Assembly (NCBI GenBank): GCA_963667145.1
Contig: OY762943.1
Location: 248,001 to 312,000 of the forward strand
Direction of reading: 5' to 3'
DNA length: 64,000 nucleotides
From: G963667145 sp963667145
GTDB taxonomy: Bacteria > Cloacimonadota > Cloacimonadia > G963667145
Within the stretch, counting starts at the first letter, position 1. Each line of letters begins with the position of its first letter. The notes beneath the pieces are model-generated. The model was not told the origin of the DNA, did no database searches, and worked only from the letters and a program-made list of their open reading frames with translations. Below are positions 25,817 to 35,067 of this stretch, piece by piece. The translations under genes were made by a program, and so were the position numbers.

Positions 25817-26809
25817 ATGTTTATAGATTCGGCGAAAATCAAAGTTGTTTCTGGCGATGGTGGAGCAGGTTGCACCAGTTTCCGCAGAGAGAAATTCGTT
25901 GCCAAAGGGGGTCCTGACGGAGGTGATGGAGGAAATGGTGGCAGTGTTTATATAATAGCCGATGACCAGCTAAACACTCTGATAGATTTTCGCTCAAAAA
26001 AAGCTTTTCGTGCAGAGCGAGGTCAGTCTGGTCAAGGTAAAAACAAATTTGGACGCAACGGGGAAGACGAGATAATCAAAGTGCCTCTGGGAACTATGAT
26101 TTTCAATGCCGAAACTGGCGAAAAATTGCTGGATTTAACAACTCCGAATAAAAAATATTTGCTTGCCAAAGGTGGAATTGGGGGCAAGGGGAACGCTCGA
26201 TTTAAGAGTGCAACCAACAAAGCTCCTCGCTATCATCAGCCTGGCACATCGGGCGAGGAATTCGATTTGCAGTTGGAACTTTCGCTGATGGCTGATGTTG
26301 GTTTGGTCGGATTTCCCAATGTGGGCAAATCCACACTTCTTTCCGTGGTGTCCAGTGCCAAGCCGAAGATTGCTGACTATGAGTTTACGACTTTGGAACC
26401 GCGACTTGGTGTGGTCAAAGTCAGCTCGTATCAGTCTTTTGTGATGGCTGACATTCCGGGTATTATCGATGGAGCAGCAGCAGGAAAGGGATTGGGCGAC
26501 CAATTCCTCAGGCATATCCGCAGAACAAAAATTTTGCTCTTTCTCTTGGATGGCACTTCCGAAGACATTCGTAAAAATTACCTCACGCTGAAAAAAGAGC
26601 TACACCTATTTGATTCGTATTTGGACAAAAAGCCAGAATTTATAGTAATAACCAAAGCTGATTTGTTGTCCGAAAAGCCAGATTTAAGCGACTTTAACAA
26701 TCACGAAAATTTGATGTATATATCTTCTGCTACTGGCGAAAATATTCAAAATTTAGTTAGAACATTGTACAATTTAATACAAAATGAAGCGAAAAAAAGC
26801 TTGGATTGA
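25817..26809 (+). CDS. obg: GTPase Obg
   Basis: Ribosome-associated GTPase needed for 50S maturation. Glycine-rich OBG fold at residues 1-158 (GDGGAGCTSFRREK and GGDGGNGGSV), then a G domain with GFPNVGKST, DIPGIIDGAAAGKGLG and TKAD. The 330-residue form lacks the C-terminal OCT domain. GAAGGAG precedes the ATG. It overlaps dprA by 26 nt. Confidence 0.97.
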   Translation: MFIDSAKIKVVSGDGGAGCTSFRREKFVAKGGPDGGDGGNGGSVYIIADDQLNTLIDFRSKKAFRAERGQSGQGKNKFGRNGEDEIIKVPLGTMIFNAETGEKLLDLTTPNKKYLLAKGGIGGKGNARFKSATNKAPRYHQPGTSGEEFDLQLELSLMADVGLVGFPNVGKSTLLSVVSSAKPKIADYEFTTLEPRLGVVKVSSYQSFVMADIPGIIDGAAAGKGLGDQFLRHIRRTKILLFLLDGTSEDIRKNYLTLKKELHLFDSYLDKKPEFIVITKADLLSEKPDLSDFNNHENLMYISSATGENIQNLVRTLYNLIQNEAKKSLD

Positions 26810-27866
26810 GTTAATTCTTACGCAAGGATTGGGAGTTGGCACAGCTTACAAATTGATACAAAAGTTCGGTGAGCCTTGCAATTTTCCTGATTTTGAGAGT
26901 GAAATAGGCGATATTTTGACTTCCGCTGTGGCTCACAATCTCAAAAATAAAGCTCTTAATAAAAATAATTTTACAGTTGATGAAATTCTGGAAGTTCTTG
27001 ATAAGCAAAACATTAGAATGATAACGATTTTGGATGAAGAGTATCCCAAAATATTGCGAAATATCAAGAGCCCTCCGATTGTTTTGTTCGTGAAAGGGAT
27101 TTTGCCCAATGACAAATCTTTTGCTATTGTTGGCACAAGAAAGCTGAGTGACTACGGCAAGTCAGTTACGCAGAAATTAAGCCGAGAAGTTGCGGCGGCA
27201 GGGTTTACCATCATCAGCGGACTTGCCATGGGAGCAGACGCCATAGCACACACTTCGGCAATTATCGAAAAAACTCCAACCGTAGCTGTATTGGGTCCTT
27301 CAGTTGACACCATTTATCCGACCGTGAACACAGGACTTGCCAAGAAAATTTTGGATACAGGCGGATGTCTTATTTCGGAAAATCCTCCCGGAACTGTCGG
27401 TGCTCCGTGGCTGTTTCCTGCACGCAATCGAATTATAGCTGGCTTGTCCAAAGGGGTTTTGATTACCGAGGGCGAGAGGACTTCAGGAGCTTTGATTACC
27501 TATAAATTCGGTTTGGAGCAGGGGAAAAATATTTACGCTGTTCCTGGAGACATCAATCGGGTGCAGGCACAAGGTCCGAATTTTTTGATAAGCAAAGGTG
27601 CAAAGTTGGTGACTTGCGGACAAGATATTTTAGAAGATTATGGATATTTGCCCAGCACACCGAGAGATGAGGACAAGAAAATTGAGTTTGAAGACCCGAA
27701 GCAGGAGAAAATTTACAATTTAATCTGCAAAAGTCCAAAAATTTCTGTTGATAACTTGTTGGTGGAAACTGGGTTTAATCACGGTGAAATGAGCTATATT
27801 TTGATGCAATTGGAATTCAAAAATTATATCAAAAAATTAAGCGGTGGTATGTACTGCAAAAGTTAG
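26784..27866 (+). CDS. dprA: DNA-processing protein DprA
   Basis: Single-strand DNA-binding protein that loads RecA on incoming DNA in natural transformation. 360 residues: a short N-terminal SAM-like region, Rossmann DprA core (FAIVGTRKLSDYGKSVT, ISGLAMGADAIAH, PARNRIIAGLSKGVLITEG) and a C-terminal winged-helix-like region ending in LSGGMYCKS. Overlaps the end of obg by 26 nt and, at its own 3' end, the convergent aroK by 4 nt. Confidence 0.95.
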   Translation: MKRKKAWIELILTQGLGVGTAYKLIQKFGEPCNFPDFESEIGDILTSAVAHNLKNKALNKNNFTVDEILEVLDKQNIRMITILDEEYPKILRNIKSPPIVLFVKGILPNDKSFAIVGTRKLSDYGKSVTQKLSREVAAAGFTIISGLAMGADAIAHTSAIIEKTPTVAVLGPSVDTIYPTVNTGLAKKILDTGGCLISENPPGTVGAPWLFPARNRIIAGLSKGVLITEGERTSGALITYKFGLEQGKNIYAVPGDINRVQAQGPNFLISKGAKLVTCGQDILEDYGYLPSTPRDEDKKIEFEDPKQEKIYNLICKSPKISVDNLLVETGFNHGEMSYILMQLEFKNYIKKLSGGMYCKS

Positions 27867-28447
27867 TCGCGTTTGGCTTTGAGCAAATGCAAAATCAGTT
27901 CAACGACCTCTTCCGTGGAAAATTCTTGTGTATCCATTGCTATGTCTGCAACGTCGAGATACCAATCTAATCTAGAGAGAAAAAGTTGTTGCAGTTGTTC
28001 CAAATCTGGAGAAAATAGAGGTCTCTTTTTGTCGGCGTTCACCCTCTCGATAACAATCTCCAAAGGCAGATAGAGGAAGATATTGTAGTAGTTTTTTTTC
28101 AACTCGTCACGAGCTTCTTCTTGAGTGATTATTCCGCCACCTGTAGCCAAACAAATTGGTTGAGTCATCTTGCTGACAGATTTTAGCGTGTTCAGTTCCA
28201 AGTCGCGAAAATATGTTTCTCCGTAATTTTTGAAAATGTCGCAGATTTTCAGCATAGCCTCTTTTTCTATCAAAAAATCTAAGTCCAATCCAATAGAGTC
28301 TAAAGCGTTGCAAATGGTGGTTTTGCCAACACCCATAAATCCAACAAGGCTAACGTGTTTTTTGGTGGGTGGCAGAGAAAGAGAAGGGACACAATGTGTC
28401 CCTTTAAGTTTCAATTCTTCAAATTTTTTCAGCTGATTTGGCAACAT
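27863..28447 (-). CDS. aroK: Shikimate kinase
   Basis: Phosphorylates shikimate in the chorismate pathway. From ATG 28447 it has 194 residues with an N-terminal extension of about 28 residues before the kinase fold. Walker A is GFMGVGKTT, then DLDFLIEKE, FRDLE and GGGIITQEEA. The stretch between Walker A and the shikimate-binding Asp is shorter than usual by several residues. The start codon overlaps the metK stop (TAATG), so translation is coupled. Confidence 0.88.
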   Translation of the reverse strand: MLPNQLKKFEELKLKGTHCVPSLSLPPTKKHVSLVGFMGVGKTTICNALDSIGLDLDFLIEKEAMLKICDIFKNYGETYFRDLELNTLKSVSKMTQPICLATGGGIITQEEARDELKKNYYNIFLYLPLEIVIERVNADKKRPLFSPDLEQLQQLFLSRLDWYLDVADIAMDTQEFSTEEVVELILHLLKAKRD

Positions 28448-29595
28448 TATTTCAAAGCATCTTTGAGTTTTCCCACCATGTCGGTAGCTTCCCATGGGAA
28501 GTTCTCACGACCGAAATGTCCGTAGCTGGCTGTCTCGGCATAGATAGGTCTTTTCAGATTTAAATGTTTGATGAGTTCAGCAGGCTTGAGAGGGAAAACT
28601 TTTTTCACAGCTTCCACAAGTTTTTCGTCGTCAACAGTCCCAGTGCCAAATGTATCCACCAAAACAGAAACAGGGTCAGCAACTCCGATAGCGTATGCCA
28701 ATTCCACCTCACATCTGTCTGCAAGGTCGGCAGCTACAATGTTTTTGGCGATGTATCTCGCCATATATGAAGCACTTCTGTCCACTTTAGATGGGTCTTT
28801 TCCGCTGAAGCATCCGCCTCCGTGGCTGCCCTTGCCACCGTATGTATCTACGATGATTTTTCTGCCGGTCAGCCCAGTGTCAGCGTGCGGTCCTCCCAAG
28901 ACGAAACGTCCTGTTGGATTGATGTGGAATTTGGTGTTCTCATCCAAAAGGCTTTTGTCAATCACTGGCTTAATCACCTTTGCCAAAATGTCTTCACGAA
29001 TTTGCTCCAAAGAGATTTCAGGGTCGTGCTGAGTAGAGATAACCACAGCTTCCACTCGGGAAGGCTTGTCATCCAAATATTCCACGGTTACCTGAGATTT
29101 TCCATCTGGTCTTAAGTATGTTAACTCTCCCGATTTGCGAACTTCGGCGAGTTTTTTGGTCAGCTTGTGACTGAGCATAATAGGTAGTGGCATCAATTCT
29201 TTGGTTTCCTTGCAGGCATAACCGAACATCATTCCTTGGTCGCCAGCACCTTGCTCGTGTTCAGAATATTCGTCCACACCCATGGCGATGTCTCTGGATT
29301 GCTTGTCAATCGTGGTAATCACGGCACAAGTTTTGGCGTCTATGCCATAATCCGCATTGGTGTATCCGATTTTCCTTAGAGTTTCCCGCACAACGGACGG
29401 GATGTCCACGTAGCAACTGGTGGAGATTTCGCCACCAACCAATGCCATACCTGTAGTTACGAAAGTTTCGCACGCAACACGTGCTTCCGAGTCTTGAGAA
29501 AAAATAGCATCAAGAATGGAATCCGAGATTTGGTCACAAATCTTATCGGGATGTCCTTCTGTTACCGACTCGCTAGTGAAAAGACTTTTCTTCAT
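28447..29595 (-). CDS. metK: S-adenosylmethionine synthetase
   Basis: Makes AdoMet from methionine and ATP. 382 residues with the signatures GEGHPDK-like (TEGHPDKICDQISD), GAGDQGMMFGYA and GGGCFSGKDPSKVDRSA. An AAGGAG site precedes the ATG. The leader (29596-29723) contains a 7-bp hairpin and a promoter-like pair. aroK follows with a 1-nt overlap. Confidence 0.98.
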   Translation of the reverse strand: MKKSLFTSESVTEGHPDKICDQISDSILDAIFSQDSEARVACETFVTTGMALVGGEISTSCYVDIPSVVRETLRKIGYTNADYGIDAKTCAVITTIDKQSRDIAMGVDEYSEHEQGAGDQGMMFGYACKETKELMPLPIMLSHKLTKKLAEVRKSGELTYLRPDGKSQVTVEYLDDKPSRVEAVVISTQHDPEISLEQIREDILAKVIKPVIDKSLLDENTKFHINPTGRFVLGGPHADTGLTGRKIIVDTYGGKGSHGGGCFSGKDPSKVDRSASYMARYIAKNIVAADLADRCEVELAYAIGVADPVSVLVDTFGTGTVDDEKLVEAVKKVFPLKPAELIKHLNLKRPIYAETASYGHFGRENFPWEATDMVGKLKDALK

Positions 29596-29630
29596 TTTAA
29601 AAGCTCCTTTTTAGCATTAAATTTGTTTTC

Positions 29631-29663
29631 GTTGCGGTGCAATATGGAACAAATCCCCGCAAC
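29631..29663 (-). promoter_or_regulatory. Hairpin in the metK leader
   Basis: Perfect 7-bp inverted repeat GTTGCGG / CCGCAAC enclosing 19 nt, about 35 nt before the metK start. It may be a regulatory leader structure. I do not recognise it as one of the named SAM riboswitch classes. Confidence 0.35.
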
Positions 29664-29686
29664 ATCTGTCTGCAAAATTTTACAAA

Positions 29687-29723
29687 CATGTAGAGAAAAT
29701 TTGTAATTGGAGGTCGAAGTCAA
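29687..29723 (-). promoter_or_regulatory. Promoter-like element of metK
   Basis: TTGACT (29718-29723, minus), 25 nt, TACATG (29687-29692). Confidence 0.35.
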
Positions 29724-29731
29724 GAGATATT

Positions 29732-31306
29732 TTACCTTTTTTTGTTGAAAACTCTTGATACTTTGATTGGCAAATGTGCAAACTTTTTTTGGTTGAGATT
29801 CTCGACGACTTTTTTGGAATATTGAGAATCAACTTCGACATCCGTTTCTTTTTTGTTTATTTTTATTTTGCCGAGCTTTATATCTTTTTGGACAGATTTT
29901 ATCAGCGAAAACAGGTCGGTTATCAGGAAATCGTCTCTACTACCCAAGCTTATTTTGAGCTTATCAAAACCAATTTTTCGCTTTGGATTTAAGTCAGGGA
30001 TTTTGTGATATTTCTCCCACAATTCCGCTAAATGTGACCCAACAAAGGCAGTTATCAATTCTTCTTTGGAAAAATCGTTAAACCTATTATAGATGTTTTG
30101 AATGTAGCTTTCAAATTCTGAGGGAAGCTCAAAAGAATCTATTTTTTTTCTGAGTTGTAGCAAGTTGTTTTGGCAAACTTCTTCGCCCGTAGGAATTCTC
30201 TTTTCCGCAATAGGCGTGTTCAGATTTTTTTGGAGAAACTTTAAGATTTTTTTCTCTTTTTGACTGATGATGGATATGCAAATTCCTTTTTTGCCAATTC
30301 TAGCGGTTCTCCCACTTCTGTGAATGTAAGTTTCGGTGCTGTCGGGGAGTGAGAAATTGACGATATGTGTAAGGTTTTTCACGTCCAAGCCTCTGCTAGC
30401 CAAGTCAGTTGCAATAAGCACGGTGGTTTTTTTGTTTTTGAAGCTATTGATTACTCTGGTTCTGTCAGATTGAGACAAGTCACTGTTAAAAATTTCTGCA
30501 CTGTAATTTTTTATTTGCAAAATCTTGGTGAGTTTTTCAGAAATTTGCTTGGTCTTGCAAAAAACTATTCCGTAAAATTCTGGATAATAGTCCAAAATTC
30601 TCATCAATACATCAGGTTTGAGATTGGCAGAACACAGATAATAGTCGTGAGTAATGTCAATGTTAGACTTATTTTGTTTACCGATCACTATTTTCTCTGG
30701 GTCGTACATATACTCATCTGAAGCCAATTTTTCCACTTGCTTGTTCATCGTGGCAGAAAAGAGCAGAGTTCTTTTTGCAGGGTTGAGAAATTCCACAATT
30801 GCTTTCAATTCTTCAGAAAATCCCATTTCCAACATTCTGTCTGCTTCGTCCAAAACCAAGGTGTCTATTTCTGACAAATTCAGTATTTTGCGATTGAGCA
30901 GTTCCAAAACTCTTCCAGGTGTGCCAACAACGACAGCAGGAAAGGAACGAATGGTTTCTATCTGTTTTCTAACGTCTTCTCCTCCGAGGACGTTGGATAT
31001 TTTGAATCCACCTACATTGGCAGAGTAGTCTTTTAGCTCTTGCGAAACTTGCTTGGCAAGTTCGCGAGTTGGTGTTAAAACCAGAAATTGAATTTTCTTT
31101 TTTGTTTCATCAAATGTCTGTACCATAGGCAGTCCGAAAGTGGCTGTTTTGCCTGAGCCAGTCTGAGAGAGGATAATCAAGTCTTTATTTGAATTTAAAA
31201 TTTGTGGTATAGCTTTAGCTTGCACGTCAGTTGGGGTAAAAAATTCCAAAGCATCCAATGTTTTCAAAAGTTCTTGCTTTAGTCCAAGTTGTTTAAAATT
31301 GTTCAC
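29732..31306 (-). CDS. DEAD-box RNA helicase, CsdA/DbpA type
   Basis: ATP-dependent RNA helicase for ribosome assembly or cold growth. 524 residues, GTG start with AAGGAG 8 nt upstream. Core motifs: Q motif (FFTPTDVQAKAIP), SQTGSGKT, VLDEADRML, SAT, and HRSGRTARIGK. The C-terminal part (about 415-524) has a DbpA/CsdA-type RNA-binding domain (KLKISLGSRDD then KIKINKKETDVEV) and a basic tail. Gene is monocistronic as far as visible. Confidence 0.93.
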   Translation of the reverse strand: MNNFKQLGLKQELLKTLDALEFFTPTDVQAKAIPQILNSNKDLIILSQTGSGKTATFGLPMVQTFDETKKKIQFLVLTPTRELAKQVSQELKDYSANVGGFKISNVLGGEDVRKQIETIRSFPAVVVGTPGRVLELLNRKILNLSEIDTLVLDEADRMLEMGFSEELKAIVEFLNPAKRTLLFSATMNKQVEKLASDEYMYDPEKIVIGKQNKSNIDITHDYYLCSANLKPDVLMRILDYYPEFYGIVFCKTKQISEKLTKILQIKNYSAEIFNSDLSQSDRTRVINSFKNKKTTVLIATDLASRGLDVKNLTHIVNFSLPDSTETYIHRSGRTARIGKKGICISIISQKEKKILKFLQKNLNTPIAEKRIPTGEEVCQNNLLQLRKKIDSFELPSEFESYIQNIYNRFNDFSKEELITAFVGSHLAELWEKYHKIPDLNPKRKIGFDKLKISLGSRDDFLITDLFSLIKSVQKDIKLGKIKINKKETDVEVDSQYSKKVVENLNQKKFAHLPIKVSRVFNKKR

Positions 31307-31325
31307 TAATAACTCCTTAAAAAAT

Positions 31326-31362
31326 TATCTATGTAAAGCTTATCCGAAAGGCAAGGTGTCAA
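31326..31362 (-). promoter_or_regulatory. Promoter-like element of the DEAD-box gene
   Basis: TTGACA (31357-31362, minus), 21 nt, TACATAGATA. A clear member of the recurring pattern. hisF on the other strand has two TTGACA boxes (31411 and 31442) without a matching downstream box. Confidence 0.5.
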
Positions 31363-31481
31363 TTGTTTTGTTGAGTTAAAATTGGAAGTGAACTTTCTGC
31401 CGATAAAATATTGACACCATTATTGTAGATTTGCAGTTTGTTTGACAGAATATTTCAGCAAAAATTAAAAGGAAAAGGGTT

Positions 31482-32243
31482 ATGTTGACGACGAGGATTA
31501 TACCGTGTTTGGATGTGGAAGATGGCAGAGTGGTGAAGGGAACGGGATTTAAGGAGATTCAGGATGCGGGCGACCCTCTCGAATTGTCGAAAGAGTACTA
31601 TTCGCAGGGTGCGGACGAGATGACTTTTTTGGACATAGGAGCTACTTACAAAAGCAAACAAACCCTTTTGAACGTTGTTGAGAAAATCGCCAAAGTTGTC
31701 TTCATCCCTCTGACTGTAGGAGGTGGAATCCGCAGTTGTGAGGACATCCGCCAAGCACTTTTGGCTGGTGCGGACAAAGTGAGTATTTGCTCCGCAGCGA
31801 TAAAAAATCCCGAATTGTTGAAGGAAGCAGCGAGCATTTTCGGTAGTCAGTGCATCGTGCTGTCCGTTGATGCAAAACGTGTGGGGGATAGTTGGAACTG
31901 CTTTGTGGCTGGTGGGCGAGTGGATACTGGTTTAGACGTGTTTTCTTGGGTGAAGCAAGCCATCGATTTGGGAGCAGGAGAAATTCTGTTGAACTCGATA
32001 GATGCTGACGGTACAAACCAAGGGTATGACCTTGAACTTACGCAACGAGTTAGCAAAATCTCCAGTGTCCCCGTGATAGCTTCTGGAGGTGCAGGGAAGT
32101 TGGAGCATTTTGTAGAAGGTGTGAACATTGGAAACGCTGACGCATTGCTGTTGGCTTCGCTATTGCACTACAAAAAATTAACAATTCCACAAATTAAAAA
32201 TTATCTGACGGAGCAAGGCTTGAATATCCGTCAAGGAGTTTAG
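31482..32243 (+). CDS. hisF: Imidazole glycerol phosphate synthase cyclase subunit
   Basis: Uses ammonia from HisH to make imidazole glycerol phosphate and AICAR in histidine synthesis. 253 residues with the half-barrel repeats (IIPCLDVEDGRVVKGTGF with catalytic Asp 11, and SVDAKRVGDSW with the second Asp). Complete length. No hisH or other his gene is adjacent. It directly abuts kdsA with no spacer. Confidence 0.97.
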   Translation: MLTTRIIPCLDVEDGRVVKGTGFKEIQDAGDPLELSKEYYSQGADEMTFLDIGATYKSKQTLLNVVEKIAKVVFIPLTVGGGIRSCEDIRQALLAGADKVSICSAAIKNPELLKEAASIFGSQCIVLSVDAKRVGDSWNCFVAGGRVDTGLDVFSWVKQAIDLGAGEILLNSIDADGTNQGYDLELTQRVSKISSVPVIASGGAGKLEHFVEGVNIGNADALLLASLLHYKKLTIPQIKNYLTEQGLNIRQGV

Positions 32244-33023
32244 ATGTTGGATTATAGCTTGTTGAAAAGTAAATTTTTTCTGTTGGCTGGACCTTGTGTT
32301 TTGGAGAGTTTGGAAATTGGCAGACAAGTTGCGGAATATTTAGTGAAAAATGCACCTTGTCCAGTGGTTTTTAAGTCTTCGTTTGAGAAGGCAAACCGTA
32401 CCAGTGCCGACTCTTATTCTGGACCTGGAATTGATGAGGGGTTATTTAATTTGCAAAAAATCAAAGATGAATTTAATCTTCCAATTGTTACGGATATTCA
32501 TGAGCCGTCGCAAGCTGACGTGGTAGCTGAGGTGGCTGATATTCTGCAAATTCCTGCATTTCTTTCGCGACAAACGTCCCTTCTGCAAGCGACTGCAAAA
32601 ACAGGAAAAATTGTTAACATTAAAAAAGCTCAATTCATGGCTGCTGAAGATATGAAAGGAGCTATCAATAAATGTGGAAGTAACGACAAAATTTTGCTGA
32701 CGGAGAGAGGAACGAGTTTTGGATATCACAATCTTGTGGTGGATTTTCGGAATTTTGTAAAGATGAAATCTTTTGGCTACCCCGTGATTTATGACGTAAC
32801 TCATTCCATGCAAGAGCCTTCCAGCGGGGCAACCAGTGGAGGAACACCGCAGTACGCCCTGCCTTTAGCTTCTGCCGCTTTGGCTACAGGTGCTGTTTCG
32901 GGATTGTTTGTAGAGGTGCATCCAAATCCCAAAAACGCTTTGTGTGACGCTAGCACTATGCTCGATTTTGAGCAGTTGGACGCACTGTTCGAAATAATCA
33001 AACCTTATTGCGATAGGGGGTAG
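32244..33023 (+). CDS. kdsA: 3-deoxy-8-phosphooctulonate synthase
   Basis: Condenses arabinose-5-P with PEP to Kdo-8-P for the inner core of lipopolysaccharide, so it marks a Gram-negative envelope. 259 residues with GPCVLES, FKSSFEKANRTS, DIHEP, QIPAFLSRQT and DVTHSMQ. Its ATG follows the hisF stop directly. hslO begins 6 nt later. Confidence 0.97.
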   Translation: MLDYSLLKSKFFLLAGPCVLESLEIGRQVAEYLVKNAPCPVVFKSSFEKANRTSADSYSGPGIDEGLFNLQKIKDEFNLPIVTDIHEPSQADVVAEVADILQIPAFLSRQTSLLQATAKTGKIVNIKKAQFMAAEDMKGAINKCGSNDKILLTERGTSFGYHNLVVDFRNFVKMKSFGYPVIYDVTHSMQEPSSGATSGGTPQYALPLASAALATGAVSGLFVEVHPNPKNALCDASTMLDFEQLDALFEIIKPYCDRG

Positions 33024-33029
33024 TTTTGT

Positions 33030-33872
33030 ATGGATACGTTAGTTAGAGGAACTGCGAAAGGTTTGACTTTCTTGGCTGTGGACTCGACCAAGACTGTAAG
33101 AGATGCCCAGAGAATGCACAATTTGTCCATCACAGCCAGTGTTGCTTTAGGGAGATTGTTGACGGCAGGATTGCTTCTGGGTGCTCAGATGAAAAGTAGC
33201 AAAAATAAGCTCACCTTAAAGATAAATGGCGATGGACAACTGGGACATATAATTGTAGTTGCCACTCAGGATGGCAAAGTCAAAGGCACAATTTCCAATC
33301 CTACGCAGGAAGTGGTAAGTGCTTCGGGCAAAGGTTTTGACATTCCAAAAGCTATCGGCAAAGGGACTTTGACGCTCATCAAAGACGAAGGGCTAAAGAG
33401 ACCATATAATGGGTGTGTCGAATTGCAAACTTCCGAAATCGCCCAAGATATAGCCTATCTATTGATGCAGTCCCAACAAATTTCTTCCGTTGTTGTGCTT
33501 GGAGTGTTAATCAACGAAAATGCGGAAATTTTGCGAGCAGGCGGATTTATAATTCAATTACTTCCTGACGCCGATGAAGACACCATCTCTCGATTGGAAG
33601 AGAAGATGAAAAAGTTTCCGAATTTCACGGATTTGATGGATATGGACTATTCCGTTCAGGAGATTATCGAAAAATTTGTTTTGGACGATGCAAAAGTTTT
33701 ATCGGCATCTGCTGTGAAGTATGAGTGCGATTGCAGTGCTCAGCGTTTCAAAAGCGGAATAATGTTATTGGAGAAAGAAGAAATCGAAGAGATTTTGAAA
33801 GAAAAAGGTAAGATTAGAGCCACTTGTCAGTTTTGTGGAAAGGTTTATGAATTTGGCAAAAATGACTTGTAG
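33030..33872 (+). CDS. hslO: Redox-regulated chaperone Hsp33
   Basis: Holdase activated by oxidation. 280 residues with the N-terminal substrate domain (LLLGAQMKSSKNKLTLKING) and the C-terminal zinc switch YECDCSAQRF...CQFCGKVYEF, giving four Cys in CxC and CxxC pairs. The zinc centre is intact. Third gene of the hisF-kdsA-hslO run. Confidence 0.96.
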   Translation: MDTLVRGTAKGLTFLAVDSTKTVRDAQRMHNLSITASVALGRLLTAGLLLGAQMKSSKNKLTLKINGDGQLGHIIVVATQDGKVKGTISNPTQEVVSASGKGFDIPKAIGKGTLTLIKDEGLKRPYNGCVELQTSEIAQDIAYLLMQSQQISSVVVLGVLINENAEILRAGGFIIQLLPDADEDTISRLEEKMKKFPNFTDLMDMDYSVQEIIEKFVLDDAKVLSASAVKYECDCSAQRFKSGIMLLEKEEIEEILKEKGKIRATCQFCGKVYEFGKNDL

Positions 33873-33955
33873 TTGTACATTTTTTTATTTTATTGGTGAA
33901 ATATTTTGATTTGTGGCAATTAGGGTTGATGAAAAATTTGCAATGAGGAAAAAAC

Positions 33956-33992
33956 TTGACGATTAACTATCAGCTACAAAGTTTCGTATAAA
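33956..33992 (+). promoter_or_regulatory. Promoter-like element of ilvE
   Basis: TTGACG (33956-33961), 25 nt to TATAAA (33987-33992), within TTCGTATAAA. Start codon 14 nt later. Confidence 0.5.
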
Positions 33993-34005
33993 AGCAGAGG
34001 TGAAA

Positions 34006-35022
34006 ATGGGCAAAAAAATTGATTGGAATAGTTTGGGTTTTGATTATTTAAAAACCAATAAGATGTTTATTTCTCGTTGGAAAGACGGCAAATGGGACAA
34101 CGGCAAAATGGTGGATGATGACAGCTTAACTATTCACGCGGCTGCCACTGTTCTCCATTACGGACAAAGCTGTTTCGAAGGGCTAAAGGCTTATAAAACA
34201 AAAGATAGCAAGGTTGTTTTATTTCGCCCTGAGGAGAATGCGAAGCGGATGATTAAATCTTGCCAAAGAGTTTTGATGGCTGAGTACCCTGTGGGAAAGT
34301 TTGTTGAAGCGTGCAAAGAGGTTGTGCGAGCCAATGCCGAATTTGTTCCACCTTATGGAAGCGGGGGAACGCTGTATATTCGCCCGTTTATGTTTGGCGA
34401 TGGAGCAACCATTGGGGTGAAGCCCGCGTCCGAATACGTTTTCTGCATCTTTTGTGTTCCTGTTGGTGCATATTTCCGAGGTGGACTTACGCCTGTGAAT
34501 TTTAATGTGTCCGACTATGACCGAGCTGCCCCGATGGGCACGGGAGCGGTGAAAGTTGGTGGGAACTATGGAGCGAGTATGCTTCCTCACAAAAATAGTG
34601 CTGAAGCTGGATTTGCCGATTGTGTCTATTTAGACCCTGCAACTCACACCAAGATAGAAGAGGTAGGTGCCGCGAACTTCTTTGGAATAACCAAGGACAA
34701 TACGTTTGTAACTCCTAAATCTCTCTCTATATTGCCCAGCATCACTAAACTTTCTTTATTGCATGTAGCCAAAGAGTATTTGGGAATGAAAACCGAGGAA
34801 CGTGACGTTCTCATTGATAATTTATCCGAATTCAAAGAAGCGGGAGCTTGTGGAACGGCAGCTGTTATCACTCCAATAGGAGGAATTAGCTATAAAGAAA
34901 ATTTGCATGTTTTTTATTCGGAAACAGAAGTAGGACCAGTAACAACAGGTCTTTATAATACATTAACAGGGATACAATTCGGCGAAGTGGAAGCTCCAGA
35001 AGGTTGGATTGTTGAAGTTTAG
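34006..35022 (+). CDS. ilvE: Branched-chain amino acid aminotransferase
   Basis: PLP enzyme (fold type IV) interconverting Leu/Ile/Val and their 2-oxo acids. ATG 34006 has AGAGG 5 nt upstream. An in-frame GTG lies 6 nt earlier. 338 residues, the longer BCAT-II type. Visible: HYGQSCFEGLKAY, YIRPFMFGDG, the PLP-lysine region TGAVKVGGNYGAS, and EVGAANFFGI. With GDH it can feed branched-chain amino acids into fermentation. Followed by a LysM lipoprotein gene. Confidence 0.95.
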   Translation: MGKKIDWNSLGFDYLKTNKMFISRWKDGKWDNGKMVDDDSLTIHAAATVLHYGQSCFEGLKAYKTKDSKVVLFRPEENAKRMIKSCQRVLMAEYPVGKFVEACKEVVRANAEFVPPYGSGGTLYIRPFMFGDGATIGVKPASEYVFCIFCVPVGAYFRGGLTPVNFNVSDYDRAAPMGTGAVKVGGNYGASMLPHKNSAEAGFADCVYLDPATHTKIEEVGAANFFGITKDNTFVTPKSLSILPSITKLSLLHVAKEYLGMKTEERDVLIDNLSEFKEAGACGTAAVITPIGGISYKENLHVFYSETEVGPVTTGLYNTLTGIQFGEVEAPEGWIVEV

Positions 35023-35067
35023 GAAAGAGAAGAAGTGTTAAATAAGGAAAATAGAGTGGAGGAAAAG

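Noticed and set aside
29596..29731. Known SAM riboswitch before metK
   Set aside because: I do not see the conserved cores of the SAM-I or SAM-II classes. Kept only as an unnamed hairpin.
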